A DNA stretch of 64,000 bases from Tetrastigma voinierianum (lineage: Eukaryota > Streptophyta > Magnoliopsida > Vitales > Vitaceae), in contig JAEQBH010000191.1 of the NCBI GenBank assembly GCA_016808115.1, positions 916,196 through 980,195 on the forward strand, given 5' to 3'. Positions within the stretch are counted from its first letter, which is position 1, and the number at the start of each line of letters is the position of its first letter. The notes beneath the pieces are model-generated. The model was given only the letters and a program-made list of their open reading frames with translations. It was not told where the DNA came from and did not search any database. Positions 21,221-32,660 of this stretch are shown here, piece by piece. The position numbers and the translations under genes are program-made.

Positions 21221-22875
21221 AACAAGGCTTGTGCACCTACACGAAGTCAAAGTCAGCGAACTCTTACCCGGCGAGTTCTCAACTTGTTCACCTTTGTCTT
21301 TGAGAAGGAGAATAACACCACTCTTCTGGGCAGTGAAACCGGAAAGATCGTTTTTGAAGTATGGGATGAAGAAGATTCTATGATTATCAGTGTGGTATGA
21401 AATTCTATTATTCTGAGATTAGCGTGCACATGTATGTTCTGGCAGCTACGGCCCGAGAGGATATTTGGGACGCAATCCGACAAAACGTATTCAAAAAGCT
21501 AGAGATGCACATTTCATTATATGAGGTCGAGGTGAAGAGCGATTCTTTCCAAAGCGAGGGAAATAAAACAATTACTAAGATGTATTAATCAATTAGAAAA
21601 CTTTGTGCAGAGCTTGATCATTATAGAGTGATAAAACTCAGAGCTATCTGCAGAGGATGCTCTTGTTTTAAAGGTTTCATTGAGCAAGATCAGAGTCTAT
21701 GAGTTTTCTTGTTGGAGAGCAACGAGAATTTTTATCAAAAGTGCGAATCAGGATTCTTGGCAGCAGGGGTTTGTGCTAATGGGGTGGTGGCAGTTGAAGG
21801 AGAGGAAAGTAGAAAGAGTGTTATGCTTGAACCCTGAGCATGGATGGATCATTTAGTAACAAACGAATATCCAGGAAGAAAGGAAAAAATGATCACTAAA
21901 CCTTTAGGTAGAGACAATCGTGGAAGGAGAACAAGGATAATCTTTGAATTTTTATTTTAAGAAACCAAGGCACACAAAGAGAAGTGTTGGAAGATGAATG
22001 AAGTAAAGCCCACCACAATGAAATGGGGAAGCTTGGGTGGAGTGTAGCAAGAGGGCATAACACACATGTGGAAAAAGGAAACTTAAGTAGGGAAAATTCA
22101 GCAATGAATTTGGGTTGATAATGAAGAAATGGAGAAGCTGAGAAGCTTATTGGGATCCCTTGACAAACCTACGTGAGCTTGTTCTTTGGCTCTTTCAGGT
22201 ACACCTCATTCTTTTTTTGCATAAATGCCTCAAACAAGGTTTATGATGATTCTTGGGTAATAGACTCTGGTGCCACAGACCATATGACACGCAAATCTAA
22301 ACTTTCATACCTATACTCCAAGCTCAAGTAATAAGAAAATTACGAGTGGCTTGATACCTCTTTAGCTCTTTATTGCGAGGGTTCGTAATATATATCACAC
22401 CTACCCTTATCCTTAAATATTTCTTCTTTTAAAATTGTCGACCAACCTTGTTTCCATTAACACTCCATGATCTTAAATGTTATGCTATGTTTTTCCCTTC
22501 TTATTGTGTTTTTCGAACCGAGGGTTCGGGGAGGGGAGGATTGGACTTGCTAAGGAAAGACGGTCTTTACCACCTTGAATTATGCGAAACTAGTAATAAT
22601 TTGTCTTTGTCTTTGCGCCTGTGGGACCTCGAATAAAGATACCATTTGGTTTTATCACCTACGTCTAGGTCATCCATCTTTTAGGGTTTTAAAGGTCATT
22701 TTTCCTTATTTGTTCAAAGAATCAGATATTTCTGAGTTTCATTGCGAAACCTATGAATTGGCAAAACATACTCATGTATCTTTTCCTATTAACAATAAAG
22801 TTTACCATCCTTTTCATTTAATTCATAGTGACATATGGGGTCCTTCATTATACGATGGTTGGGGCTTGTTAGTTA
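21221..22875 (+). pseudogene. outer copia: gag, protease, pre-integrase (first part)
   Basis: The gag shows WDEEDSMIIS, an ATAREDIWDAIRQNVFKK-like segment, ELDHYRVIK and EGEESRKSVMLEP. The zinc region is KKPRHTKEKCWKMN, in which an upstream Cys is changed to Phe. The protease reads SWVIDSGATDHMTRKSKLS across a frameshift near 22250. The pre-integrase block is clear: SGRGGLDLLRKDGLYHLE, DTIWFYHLRLGHPSFRVLKV, FHCETYELAKHTHVSFPINN and HPFHLIHSDIWGPS. The element is 5' truncated at 21221. It is interrupted at 22876 by another copia's LTR and resumes at about 26775. This wording places it in the Ale/Retrofit-like copia group. Confidence 0.85.
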
Positions 22876-23123
22876 CGTAGGAAGTATGTAAAATAAGATA
22901 TTTAGAGGGAAAGAATCGAGGTCGATAATCCGATTACATGTCGACTATGAGAAGTGAATAATCAAATCCCAAAATTGAGGGACTTGGTTATGGAAACTTC
23001 CTTTGTAAGTGTACAAAATATGTGTATATATAGTGTGTTATATAGGATGTATAGATTCATTCAAAAATTAATAAAATTTCCAGCACAATTATGTTTTCTT
23101 CAATCTCAGTTTTGTTTTCTTCA
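22876..23123 (+). repeat. inner copia 5' LTR with PBS at 23124-23136
   Basis: Shares GTAAA-TAAGATATTT--GGAAAGAATC-AGGTC with the 3' LTR fragment at 26709-26772. GTGTATATATAGTGTG near 23021 is the TATA region. It ends TTCTTCA before TAGTATCAGAGCC, one base off the standard copia PBS. Inserted in the pre-integrase region of the outer copia. Confidence 0.75.
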
Positions 23124-23136
23124 TAGTATCAGAGCC

Positions 23137-24860
23137 TTAGGTTTTGGGAATTTTTCAGTGCAGCCTCCATTGTTGTACCAGATTTGTATCTTAAATTTTC
23201 TTGGCAGCCTTCATTGTTGTACCAGTTTTTTAGCGTTCTGCCCCGGGCTTCTACGTACCCGATTTCGCTTCTTTTTCAGCATCATTGCCAAATGTCGACA
23301 TTTGTTTCGGCCTTAATTGAGAACGGGGTTGTGCGCGTAACTTCAATTGGAAAATATTCTGCCCACCTTCGAGTTCTCAAGCATCAACTTTGTTATATAT
23401 TCATTGACTTCTCTTTCGGGCAGATTCTGGTTTCTCTTAGTTAAATGCTTCAAGTAATGAGTTTAGGAGACTCATGAATGTTGAATTAAATCATTCAAAC
23501 ACATGACCATAACTCCCGAAATCAGGCACACTTCTTTTTAACCAAACATAATGACCACGAAATTATTGTTCTTGAGTGGAACTACCACCATGAGTGGCTG
23601 GTATAGAATGTCCCAGTTTTCTCAAATTTGGTTCTTAAAAATGTTGCTTACTGTCACTTTCGACTATATGTCTTTGTTTCTGTTAAAACACCCAGATCTA
23701 AGTTGTGTTATATTCGATGCCTCTTTGTGAATTTCGGGACAGCCAGTTAGGAGAGGAAGATTGGACTTGCCAGGAGCACAATGTGGACCACTGCTTCTTG
23801 AGTACATCTAGTCGACAGCTGGTTAAGTCTACTTTGTCTACTGCACCTCTTCATCAAATAAAGATGTCATTTAGTTACATCATAGGCGTCGTCGTGCCTT
23901 TTGCCATTAAAATTCAGCCTGTTTCCTACGTTGTTCGAGGACTAGATATTCATCTTTTCATTTGCGACATTTGTGGAACATACAGCTGCCTGTTTAAATG
24001 TATCCTTCTGTAAGCGTAAATACAATATCTTCTTCTTGACTCTAATTCTGAGTGCGTTTAAGGACATCTATTCAAATATCTTAGGATCCAGTGGTTTGTA
24101 ACATTTGTGATGATTATCTGAGAGTTTGCGATCTTTGCTCAAAATAAATATGATATGGTGCATATTTTCCTATTTTTGTCTGATGGTTCAAATCCAATTT
24201 AGTACCTTGAAGTCAAAATGCTCGAGACAATGCTGTGATTGCTTTCAATCAAATTTTTATTCTGGTGGTTTCAAAAGGAAGGGCTCATAGATGGAAGTCA
24301 TCCCAGTAATGTACTCCCCCGACAAAATTAGGGTGACGGAAGGAAAAACAGTGTTCTTCTTGAGTATACTGGTGTACTTGTGTTTTTCAACAAAATGTAC
24401 CAAAATCACTACGGGAGAGAGTGGCACTGTGCCAAACATCTTCATCGAAACATGATTCCTTCTAGAGTTTTGAGGTTTAAAGTCCTCAAAACCTTGTGCC
24501 TCAAGATCTACAATACGGATGCTTAGTCCTCCTTCAACACTTGCTCCTTGAGTTTTGGGTGCATCCTTTGTCCATTTTCACACAATCACTGAGTAAGGAA
24601 AATTAGAATAAAACTCTCACAAAAATATGTTTTTTATTGGGACACTCATCTACTCAAAAGGACACCAAATGTTATCATCACCCACTAGGAAACTTTGTAT
24701 TCGGTGATGTACTATTGAAAATAGTGTACTTCTCAACTCATCTTGGAGGTTATCTGCTTGAGAATGAGGAGTGAAATCATACCACCACTAGAAATAATCC
24801 CTATCTAAGATCATTCAAATCAAAACTTGACTTTGGTGTTACTAATTTCTTTGGAACTAA
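23137..24860 (+). pseudogene. inner copia: leader, deleted gag/protease, pre-integrase, integrase
   Basis: The leader (23137-23480) carries no motif. Near 23565 a gag N-terminal TT-YHEW-like signature is visible, but by 23625 the frame reads NLVLKNVAYCHFRL, the protease C-terminus. Most of gag, the zinc knuckle and the protease active site are therefore deleted. The pre-integrase part spans 23700-24010 (SQLGEEDWTC, LVKSTLSTAPLHQIK, RGLDIHLFICDICGTYSC). Integrase follows: ISGSQWFVTFVDDYLRVCDL-like, FLSFV-MVQ-QF, then NGV-E-KN-HLLE and a decayed C-terminus with RVLRFKVLKTLCLK. It is non-functional. Its RT lies at 25280-26700. Confidence 0.7.
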
Positions 24861-25279
24861 TTCCAATATCACAATTCGAAGAGTCGGCAGAGAAAGGAAG
24901 GAACAAATCAGAATCTTAATTAGTTTAGTTTAAGTCGGTGTATGCAAGAAGGACATGGAAACGGCGAGAGAAGCGAACAATCTCTTAGGCCCAGAGTCCT
25001 AGAAAGCTGGGAATGCTGCAATTCTTGGGTGAAAACTCAAACTCCTATTCTTGGTCATGATCTCACCATAAACTTTGAGAAGAAAGGAACCCCAGATACA
25101 CAAAAAGACCGCTATATCCATTGTCTCACTTTGTGTCTTCCCAGAATTTTCCTTGAATCATAAAAGCTTCCTTTCAACTTAAGCACTATTTCTATTCTGT
25201 GACTCATTGTCTGAAGGAATTATGAAGAGAGAATGGGAACTGTATGGAGCAAATGGATTATAAAAAGAATGAAACTTGG

Positions 25280-26700
25280 GAGTTGAGTTGAGCTTTTACC
25301 TAGTGGAAAGAGAGCAGTGGGCTTCCGGTGGGTGTTTGATAAGAACTAAGAGTGATGGAAATCACTTAGAGGCAGTGAGAGCAAGGGTTGGTTACAAAAA
25401 GAACACTACAAACTGGACTCTAGCAGATGTGGATTATCAAACATTTGCTCAGGGGGCAAGACGATCGTAAGAATTTTTACTATCCTTAGACATTAATTTT
25501 TGATTTAGAATTGCAGTATGATGTAAAAAATGCGTTCCTTCATGGTGGAATAAGAAGAAGAGAGATTTAATGAGTATTCCACGGGGAGTTCGAGTGGGAG
25601 TGATGGAAACAAAGTTTGGCAAGGATACAGGAGGCATATTTGTGGGTTACAAAAATGAACTATGCTGGGCACGTTTGGAAGTTTTAAGTTTATGGAGTAT
25701 TAATGGTTTTATGACATGATCAGATCATGCATTAACGAAACATTAATTTTGGAGTCATAGCATGGTATATGTTGTTTGATAACGTGACGAACAGTGAAGG
25801 GTAAGTATAAGTGGTGTTGGGGTTTGAAGATTGAAAAGTGATGTTCTTTGGAACTAGGAATCTTCGATCCCGAACAAAGCCGGAGTTTCATTTCACCGAG
25901 AAATATGTTGTTGATCTTCTCGAGGAAACATGTATGATGGGTAGCTATGACGGTTGGCGCTCCCATTGAACAAAATCGCAGTTGAGTGAAGCACTTGGAG
26001 AAAGTGGGCCAGAAAGTAAATCAACAACTTGTTAGGTGACTCATTTATCTTGCATACTGAGCATTAGACATGAACCATTGGAGTGAGTGTAATAGAGTCG
26101 ATTCATGCATGATCAGGGAGAGGAATTCATCGCAGAAGACTCTGCAGGTCTACATTACTTAAAGGCACATCGGGGGAAGGGAATTTTAACCAGATAACAT
26201 CGAGATATTGCTTTGGCAATATCTGCAAATCTGAGATTTCTTCAGGTCTCCATTAGACCAATTGACGGCCAAATACTACGAGGCTATTGTACCTTTCTTG
26301 GGAAATCTAGTATCTTGGAGGTAACAAAGCAAAAATATGACAGTGTAAATTAGTGCGGAAGTGAGTTTAGAACTATAGCGACGAGAGCATGTGGTGTTGT
26401 GGGTGGGATAAAACTATGGAAGATTTGAAGATTAAATGGAGTAATCTGTAAGGCTCTTATTGTGATAATAAATCGACAATCATCATTACTCTATGTCCAG
26501 GTCTGACATAATGAGGCAAAACTGCATGAGATAGGCAGGACACTTCATCGAAGAAAAGTTGGATAGTGGGTTAAATTCATATCATATGTGTTCTATGGGA
26601 CATCTTGATTAGTAGATGTGCTAACAAATGGGTTGTGCAGTAATGTGTTTCATAAAAATATTAGCAAGCTGGGAATGGAAGATCTTTATTCACTAGCTTG
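25280..26700 (+). pseudogene. inner copia reverse transcriptase and RNase H
   Basis: RT starts with LPSGKRAVGFRWVFDKN, then GWLQK and DVDYQTFAQ-A, LQYDVKNAFLHGG and RRDL-SIPRGVRVGVMETKFG. The YVDD region is deleted between about 25640 and 25860. EKYVVDLLEETCMMG is the thumb. RNase H: HYLKAHRGKGIL, then GYCTFLGKS--LEVTKQKYD, SEFRTIATRACGVV and a shifted AKLHEIGRTLH. It closes with LVDVLTNGLCSNVFHKNISK and LGMEDLYSLA. This ends at the PPT AGGGGGGG (26701-26708) abutting the 3' LTR. Confidence 0.85.
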
Positions 26701-26708
26701 AGGGGGGG

Positions 26709-26772
26709 TGTGGGAAATTATGTAAATAAGATATTTCAGGAAAGAATCAAGGTCAATGGTGATTTTACTTAG
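26709..26772 (+). repeat. inner copia 3' LTR, truncated
   Basis: Begins TGTGGGAAATTATGTAAATA immediately after the polypurine tract. Similarity to the 248-bp 5' LTR stops after about 64 bp, beyond which the interrupted outer copia resumes. Confidence 0.7.
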
Positions 26773-26774
26773 AC

Positions 26775-27310
26775 AAAAAATCGATGTTAGTATTGACATA
26801 CCTATTTCCACTCAATGGTTTAAACAGATTTGGGGTTCAAATAAAAGATTTAGAATGAATATCCCACCAGAATTCGCTCAACCAGATTTTGTCATCCTAT
26901 TTCCAATCCTGGGGCATTACTCCACTGTATAAATCATGTGTTAACACACCCTTCTGCTGAGAGAGGAAAAAAGGACATTTGCTGCTCTGATAGAGCCTTA
27001 CTCTTTCAAGGTAATGCTCTAAGTCTATGGTGTAGAGGCTGTTCTTCTTGCATACTTGAATAAATAGAATTCCCTCTGGTGTTAGACAACAAAGTCTGGT
27101 AAGAGAGGTACTTAAGAGTTTCTATCCACGCCCGGAACCTCAACGAGCTCACTCACTAAGAGTATTTGGGTGCACATTTCATTCATGTCCCTGACCAACA
27201 TAGAACAAACTGTTTGACTATAAATGTCTTCCTTGATTACTAATCACTCAAAGGTTACAAATGTTACAACCCCTCAACTTGAGAAAATTTTACATCTATG
27301 AATCTCACTT
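26775..27310 (+). pseudogene. outer copia integrase C-terminal part (resumed)
   Basis: Translation resumes inside integrase: PLNGLNRFGVQIKDLE, ITPLYKSCVNTP, ERKKGHLL, LFQGNALSLW and INRIPSGV with SLVREVLKSFYPRPEPQRA, then LRVFGCTFHSCP and NKLFDYKCLP. It corresponds to the catalytic-Glu end and C-terminus of copia integrase and continues the domain order broken at 22875. Sequence from 27310 to 27850 is the integrase-RT linker with no motif. Confidence 0.8.
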
Positions 27311-27849
27311 CAAAAACAAACATTTTTAAGTCCTCTCTTGGAATTTGATGATGGAAGATAGTTCTTGAAGCCATGCTGGCAGACCTCTTGAGACCTTCCT
27401 CGTAGCATGCGACCCATGGTGACCAGGAGCAGAGTCTGATTCTACCATGAGCTAAGTGAATTGTTATCCCCTTGTTCTAGCGAGTGTCACTCGCAGTTTC
27501 AGGACCTAAAGATTCTTTTCCGAGGGAAAAGGCCATTCGGAACAAAGCAAGTCTAGAGAGCTCTGACAGATACGGGGAATGAAATCGCGACCATGATAGG
27601 ACCCACCTTTTCACTTTGCTGACACTAGTGAGCTTTAAACCAGTTAGCAGACAAACTGTTTCCAGACTTCCATTCAGCTGTCGAGAAAAGGCACGAAAGG
27701 TACTAAATTGCTTTATCCACTATCACTAGATATCTGCCCAAGCATCTATCATCATTACAAGGAATTTCATTGTGAGTCTAACACCGCTATCTGTCATGTA
27801 ACTCTGCTGTTTATGAACATTGACAAAAGGGAATGGAAGGATGCTGCCA

Positions 27850-29300
27850 GAGGAGATGAGTGCAGTGAAAGAATAAACATGGCTTGATTGTTAAAAAAAA
27901 AGGCCAGAAGGAAAAACATTGTTGATTTACCGAGTTTTTTACATTAAAATATAAAAGGTTGATGGATCTACAGAGACATAAAGCAGATTAGTAGCAGGGT
28001 ACCTCAGGCTTTATAGAGTTGATTATCAAGAGACTTTTGCTCAGGTTGCAAAATAGATCTTTGTAAGAATCACATTGTCATTAGGCTACCCACTACAGTG
28101 CAACTTCTACGGTATGATGTGTTGAGAATGCATTTCTTCATGAGTGATTTAGATGGAAGGAATTTACATGAACATCTGCGGGATTTGAGGAACCACCGGG
28201 TAACAGGTGTCTGTTTGAAAAAAGACATTTATGGGCTAAAACTCAATCCAGGAGCTGGTTTGGGAGATTTGCAAAAGTCATGAAAGAGTTTGGGTACAAA
28301 CAAAGCCAAGGTGACCACACTCTCTTCATTAAGCACTCTGGCACAAGGAGAGAATAGCGCTCTTCTGAGTGCATGTTAGACATCTGGTGATGGAATGATG
28401 AGAGAAGCATGATGTGTGACGAGAGATTAGCAAAGTTTGAGATAAAGGAAGCTAGGGAAACTAAAGTACTTCCTGAGTGTGAGGTGCTCATTCTAAACAG
28501 GGATCTTCATCCTCTCGACAAAAGTATGTGACGGTTGTGCATTTGAAACGGGAAAGATTGGGTGTAAACTAGTCTCTACCCCAATGGATCCAAACCAAAA
28601 GTTGGGAGAGGCTAAAGAAGAACGAATAGTGGATAAAAGAATGTACTAGAGGCTGGTTGGTAGGCTCATATACCTTGCTCACACTCGACCAGACATCACC
28701 TACTCAGGGAGCGTGATCAGTCAATTCATGCATGATCCAAGAGAACCTCATCTTCAGATACAGCTACGGGGTGTTACGTGCGATAACCGAGGGAAAGAGA
28801 ATTTGTTGAAGAAACGATACTCTTGCTCTGAAGCATCTGTAGAAATGGCCGACTATCTGCGGGTTCCATAGTGGATCGAAGATCGGCTATAGGGTATTGT
28901 ACTTTTCTTGGAGTGTCACGGTAACATGGAGAGTAAAGCCGAATCTGGTAGCAAGGTCATCATGAATCGGAGTTTAGGGCCATTGCTCGGGGGTTGTGTG
29001 AACTACTTTTGGTTGAAGATTATTCTAGATGATTTGAGAATACAGTGAGGATACAAATATGAAGCTACATTGGCAGCAACAAATCATTATCAATATTGCT
29101 TATAACCACATACAACACGATGGGGACTAAACATGTGAGGATTTAGTAGACATTATTAAGAAAAATAGAAGGAGTAGTGTGTATGTCCTATGTTCCATCA
29201 GAACATCAATTAGTGTCATAACAAAGGGTTGAGCAGTTGATGTTTCACGATCTTGTATCAATCTAAGGGAATGGAGACGCTATTCCTCGGCTTGAGGGAA
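27850..29300 (+). pseudogene. outer copia reverse transcriptase and RNase H
   Basis: RT opens with VDYQETFAQVAK (about 28018-28055). It continues QCNFYGMMC-ECISS--FRW-EFT for the LDVK-AFLHG-L segment, then LKKDIYGLKLNPGAGLG, FAKVMKEFGYKQSQGDHTLF and FIKHSGTRRE. The YVDD box is unreadable. The thumb (VEVLILNRDLHPL, AHTRPDITYSG, VISQFMHDPREPHLQ) follows in shifted frames. RNase H: GYCTFLGVSVTWRV, ARSS, EFRAIARGLCELLLV, then HIQHDGT-KHVRI and the closing REWRRYSSA before the LTR. The codons are broken throughout by single-base indels. Confidence 0.8.
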
Positions 29301-29521
29301 TGTTGACTTGTAAATAGAGATGTTGACTTGTAAATAAATTGGAGGGTATTTGAATCCCTTAAATTAAGAGTTAGTTAAGATTTCTTTTACATTTTTAAGA
29401 ATAAGTTAGTTTCCTTTTTATGTCTCTTGTTTCCTTTTTCCTTCTCTTGTAATCCCCTATATAAACAGGGTGTATGATCAATCTAAAATACAAAAATTAT
29501 CACTTTTCATTCCATATTTCA
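29301..29521 (+). repeat. outer copia 3' LTR
   Basis: Starts TGTTGACTTGTAAATA immediately after CTTGAGGGAA (polypurine tract) and ends CCATATTTCA. The first 16 bases are repeated at 29321, a 20-bp tandem duplication at the LTR start. CTATATAAACAGG at 29457 is the TATA region. Confidence 0.8.
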
Positions 29522-29965
29522 TGTTAGGAACCATAGGAGAACTGCATGGTTTTACCCCTAACTTTCCAGTTTCAAACAATAGATCAAGCACACCTATTCT
29601 TTTGAGATAGAAAATGCCATGTTGCTTAGCACTTAACTTTAATGCCCGAAGTATCTTAGCATCCTCGTCTTTTGTATGGAATTGACTACAAGAAAGGATT
29701 TAAGATGAGATACCGCTAGATGCTCCCGGTGATAACAATATCATCAGGGCGAAACATAATATAATATCGGTCTTTCAAATCATCGATGGGAAGGGTCATA
29801 TCAAGATAATGATCATACGAATATATAAATGATAAGTAGAGTTGATTGTTTTACTCCATCCAGAGTAGTGGTACGGTCGGTTGTCCTCAGTGATTTGCCT
29901 GACATCATGAGACCACTTTGCGGCGCTAAATGACTTCTATATCTTCAAAATCACGAACTACTCAT
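29522..29965 (-). pseudogene. Ty1/copia reverse transcriptase palm/thumb fragment
   Basis: Minus strand: DDIVITG (the catalytic DD of YVDD, about 29741-29762), HLKSFLVVNSI, LRYFGH and SKRIGVLDLLFETGKLGVKP-type sequence. Its 3' end is nearly identical in layout to the copia at 4210-4400 (GTTTTACCCCTAACTTTCCA and AGATCAAGCACA), so they are relatives. Upstream, the segment to 29965 weakly fits the RT fingers. It is bounded on the left by the outer copia LTR. Confidence 0.65.
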
Positions 29966-30079
29966 TATGAAGTCAAAGACAAGAAATTAGGGCAGAAGGA
30001 CACCTTCAAAAGCCAAATTGGACAGGATTCGTTTGGAAAAACCTAGATCCTGCAACAAAAAACCTCAGAAGTCTCCAAA

Positions 30080-30419
30080 ATAGTTGGAATCTAGCACCCT
30101 GAGCCACGCAATCGATCCACACAAGAGAGCGCACCACCCGGTGGTTGTCGAGGAAGAGGATCGGAGCCTCCATGCGTCGTCACTCCACTCTTTGTATGCG
30201 CCCTTGAGGCGAAAGCGTCGGATGGAGTGCGTGGCGTCACATGCTAGAGGTTACGGCCACGAACTTGGTGGCTTGATTCTGTCGTGGCAACCTGATTCTT
30301 CTTCTCCTACCGGCAGTGTCAATTCACGCGCCCTCGAACTAGGTGTTTCAAAAAGACCCCACTCCTACTGTGTATTCCAAAAAGCTCTTCTCAATCAAAG
30401 CCCTAGAGCTTTGATACCA
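30080..30419 (-). other. copia 5' leader with PBS at 30408-30419
   Basis: TGGTATCAAAGC on the minus strand at 30408-30419 is a variant of the copia primer-binding site and directly abuts an LTR ending TTTTCA. The 330 bp to its left, GC-rich with CGATCGACTT-free leader-like sequence, carry no gag motif. The plus-strand open frame here (30084-30422) has no recognisable content. Confidence 0.6.
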
Positions 30420-30596
30420 TGAAAAGAACAAGAAGGAAGAGTTGGAGGAAAGAATTTCTTGTGTTTTTTCACTAATTCATTGTGAATATATATATATACA
30501 AAAGACAATCTAACCATCTTAATATATTACAACTCTATAAGACAAGTTTCCTAATTGGTTACAATTCTATATGTAAAGTAGATATATGCTATAACA
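30420..30596 (-). repeat. Ty1/copia 5' LTR
   Basis: On the minus strand it runs TGTTATAGCATATATCTACT ... GTTCTTTTCA, 177 bp. It is homologous to 37046-37196 (+) and to the 5889-6002 fragment. TATATATATATTCACA marks the promoter region. It is inserted in a different minus-strand copia's integrase. Confidence 0.85.
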
Positions 30597-31340
30597 CTTT
30601 CTACTGCTGAGTTATGTTGAGGCTTATCAATACAAGAATGGAATGGGATGACTCCTTTTGCACAAAAGAAGTCAGAAATGAAAATTCAGGAGCATTATCT
30701 GAGCGAATTGATTCTATTTGTGTTCCAAGCTGAGTCTAAATCTATGGCAAAAAGAACCAGGAATAACTTTGGTAACATTAGACTTAGCATGCAAAAGATG
30801 CACCCTGGTGAGACGAGCACAATCATCCACAATAGTAAAAAAATTATGTAAAATCTTTAGTGGTAAGTGTGTGAAAAGGATCCCAAACATCACAGTGTAT
30901 GAGTTGAAAAGGCAAAGCAGACAAAGAATTATGAGAAATAAAAGGTAATCTACATTGTTTGGGCGAATGACAAACTAAAGCGACCGACGATTTACCTAAA
31001 TTTAGTTTAGATTCTATTTGTCCTTGAGTGTTTGCAACTTTACATAAGAATGATGGGCCCAAATGGTAATACCAAATCTTGTTTTGAGACAAATATTACA
31101 ATGACTGGAAATTAGTAGTGAAACGGAATGAAAACTAGTTGGATTGAAGAAGTATCAGTTGCCATGTCTCCGACCCATCCCAATCATTTTGGCACATGTA
31201 TGATCCTGAATAATATGAGAATCGGCCATGAAAATAATATAACATCTATGACTCTGCGTGAGATAACTGAAAAAGAGGAGATTGAATGGACATTAAAACC
31301 AAACAGAACATTATTTATGATGAGATCAGGAGACAGAGAC
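30597..31340 (-). pseudogene. Ty1/copia pre-integrase and integrase
   Basis: The segment 30844-31092 gives MSQNKIWYYHLGPSFLCKVA, CHSPKQCRLPFISHNSLSAL and PFQLIHCDVWDPFHTLTTKD, the GAG-pre-integrase zinc block passing into integrase. To the left the integrase core continues as TRVHLLHAKS-type sequence, TQLGTQIESIRSDNAPEF and QKESFHSILVLISL, until the LTR at 30596 cuts it. Upstream (31100-31340) is protease C-terminal sequence that is also present in the tandem copy at 31344-31798. Confidence 0.8.
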
Positions 31341-31798
31341 ACAAGTGGTAAGTGCGTGAAGAGGATCCCAAACACCAGTGTGTATGAGTTGAAAAGGCAA
31401 AGCAGACAGAATTATGAGGAATAAAAGGTAATCTGCGTTGTTTGGGCAAATGAGAAACTGAACAGTGACTTCAATCACCATAATTGGTTTGATTTCTAAG
31501 AATGATGGGGGCTAATAGTGAGAATAATCTGCAAAAAATCTTGTGCAGACAAATATTACAATGACTGGAAATTAGTGGTGAAACAGAATGAAAACTAGTT
31601 GGATTGAAGAAGTGTAGGTTGCCATGTCTCCGACCCATCCCAATCATTTTAGCACATGTATGATCCTGAATAATAGGAGAATCAGCCATGAAATTAATAT
31701 AATATATATGACTATGAGTGAGATAACTGAAAAAGAGGAGACTGAGTGGAAATTAAGACCAAACAGGACATTATTTAGGATGAGATCAGGAGACAGAC
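30859..31798. repeat. 485-bp tandem segmental duplication within copia
   Basis: AGTGGTAAGTG-GTGAA-AGGA starts at 30859 and again at 31344 (offset 485). Both copies then share ATGAGTTGAAAAGGCAAAGC, GACAAATATTACAATGACTG and ATGTCTCCGACCCATCCCAA, ending TGAGATCAGGAGACAGA. The second copy (about 455 bp) has lost or replaced around 40-60 bp near 31450-31500. The duplication joins pre-integrase sequence to a repeat of the protease-to-pre-integrase stretch, so it arose inside the element after or during insertion. Confidence 0.85.
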
Positions 31799-32480
31799 AC
31801 AATACCAATATGATGAATAGCAATAGATTGACCATTTGGCAAAGTCACAAAGGAGTTGTGTGCTGGAGTATATTCTTTATATATGCTAAAGGATAGAGAA
31901 GAAAAAGAGAGACAGAAGAAAAGGATTGTATAGCACTGAACAGTGGAACTAAGGGTACCGACTGCTGAGATTCAGGCATAGCAAGAGGGCTGTTCTGAAG
32001 TTGATAGTTATGAATGCAAGTACCCATTGACACTTAGCTGTAGTGAGAGATCCAAGGGGTGATTCAGAGTTAACAGCATCACTGAATGTTGCATTGGCCT
32101 GGATAGCTTGAATTTTTGCTTCAGGTTTCTTTGATTTTGGTTTGTAGCTAGGAGGTTGCAATGGGTGATCTTGTTCTTCACTGTGAGAGTCACGTGCATA
32201 GCTCTACTCCATGAATTATAGTTACCTCCTGTGAGATTGCAAGACTAGAACCAAGCCTGGGTGGTCTCCATTATTGAGGAAGAAGAGACTGCTTGGAGTC
32301 CTTCTGCTGGAACAGTTCTGGGAGTGCCAGCCACTGCTTCTAGCTGGACAAGCTGTGCCACCACCAGGAGGCATCATATAATGGAAGGGGGGATAGTTAC
32401 AGAAGTCATAGATGTGGAAGAAATTGCCCTTATGCCATATCAGAGGTTTGACTTGAGAGAAGAAAGGAAGAGAAAGAGTC
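31799..32480 (-). pseudogene. Ty1/copia gag and protease remnants
   Basis: Near 31830-31860 the minus strand reads HNSFVTLPNGQSIAI, the protease segment following DSGATHH in this lineage; the active site itself is not clear. The segment 31949-32161 gives PPSYKPKSKKPEAKIQAIQA and NATFSDAVNSESPLGSLTTA, a gag C-terminus downstream of a decayed zinc knuckle. The gag N-terminus (32200-32400) is Gly/Ser-rich and unreadable. This is the upstream part of the element whose integrase is at 30597-31340. Confidence 0.65.
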
Positions 32481-32495
32481 TCTCTGATAACTCCA

Positions 32496-32660
32496 GGATA
32501 TCCTCATTAGAATGAAAAAAAATGTTTTAGGAATACAGAGAAGGCCTTTATAAAAGTGGCTAATAATAGAGTCGTAAAAACCTATCGGCTCACTGATTGC
32601 TAACAAAACAGAAACAGAACAAACAAGAATTGAACTAACAATTATCTGACTAATTTTAAC
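32496..32660 (-). repeat. probable copia 5' LTR with PBS-like site 32482-32495
   Basis: On the minus strand the sequence has CACTTTTATAAAGGCC (TATA), then runs to TCTAATGAGGATATCC, followed by TGGAGTTATCAGAG, which matches the copia PBS apart from an insertion. The outer edge is not defined; TGTTAGCAATCAGTGAGCC or a start further right would fit. Lower certainty because no partner LTR is present. Confidence 0.45.

Noticed and set aside
31128..31424. 98-codon plus-strand frame with repeats of similar peptides at 31624-31896
   Set aside because: It is antisense to copia integrase/protease sequence and appears twice only because of the 485-bp tandem duplication.
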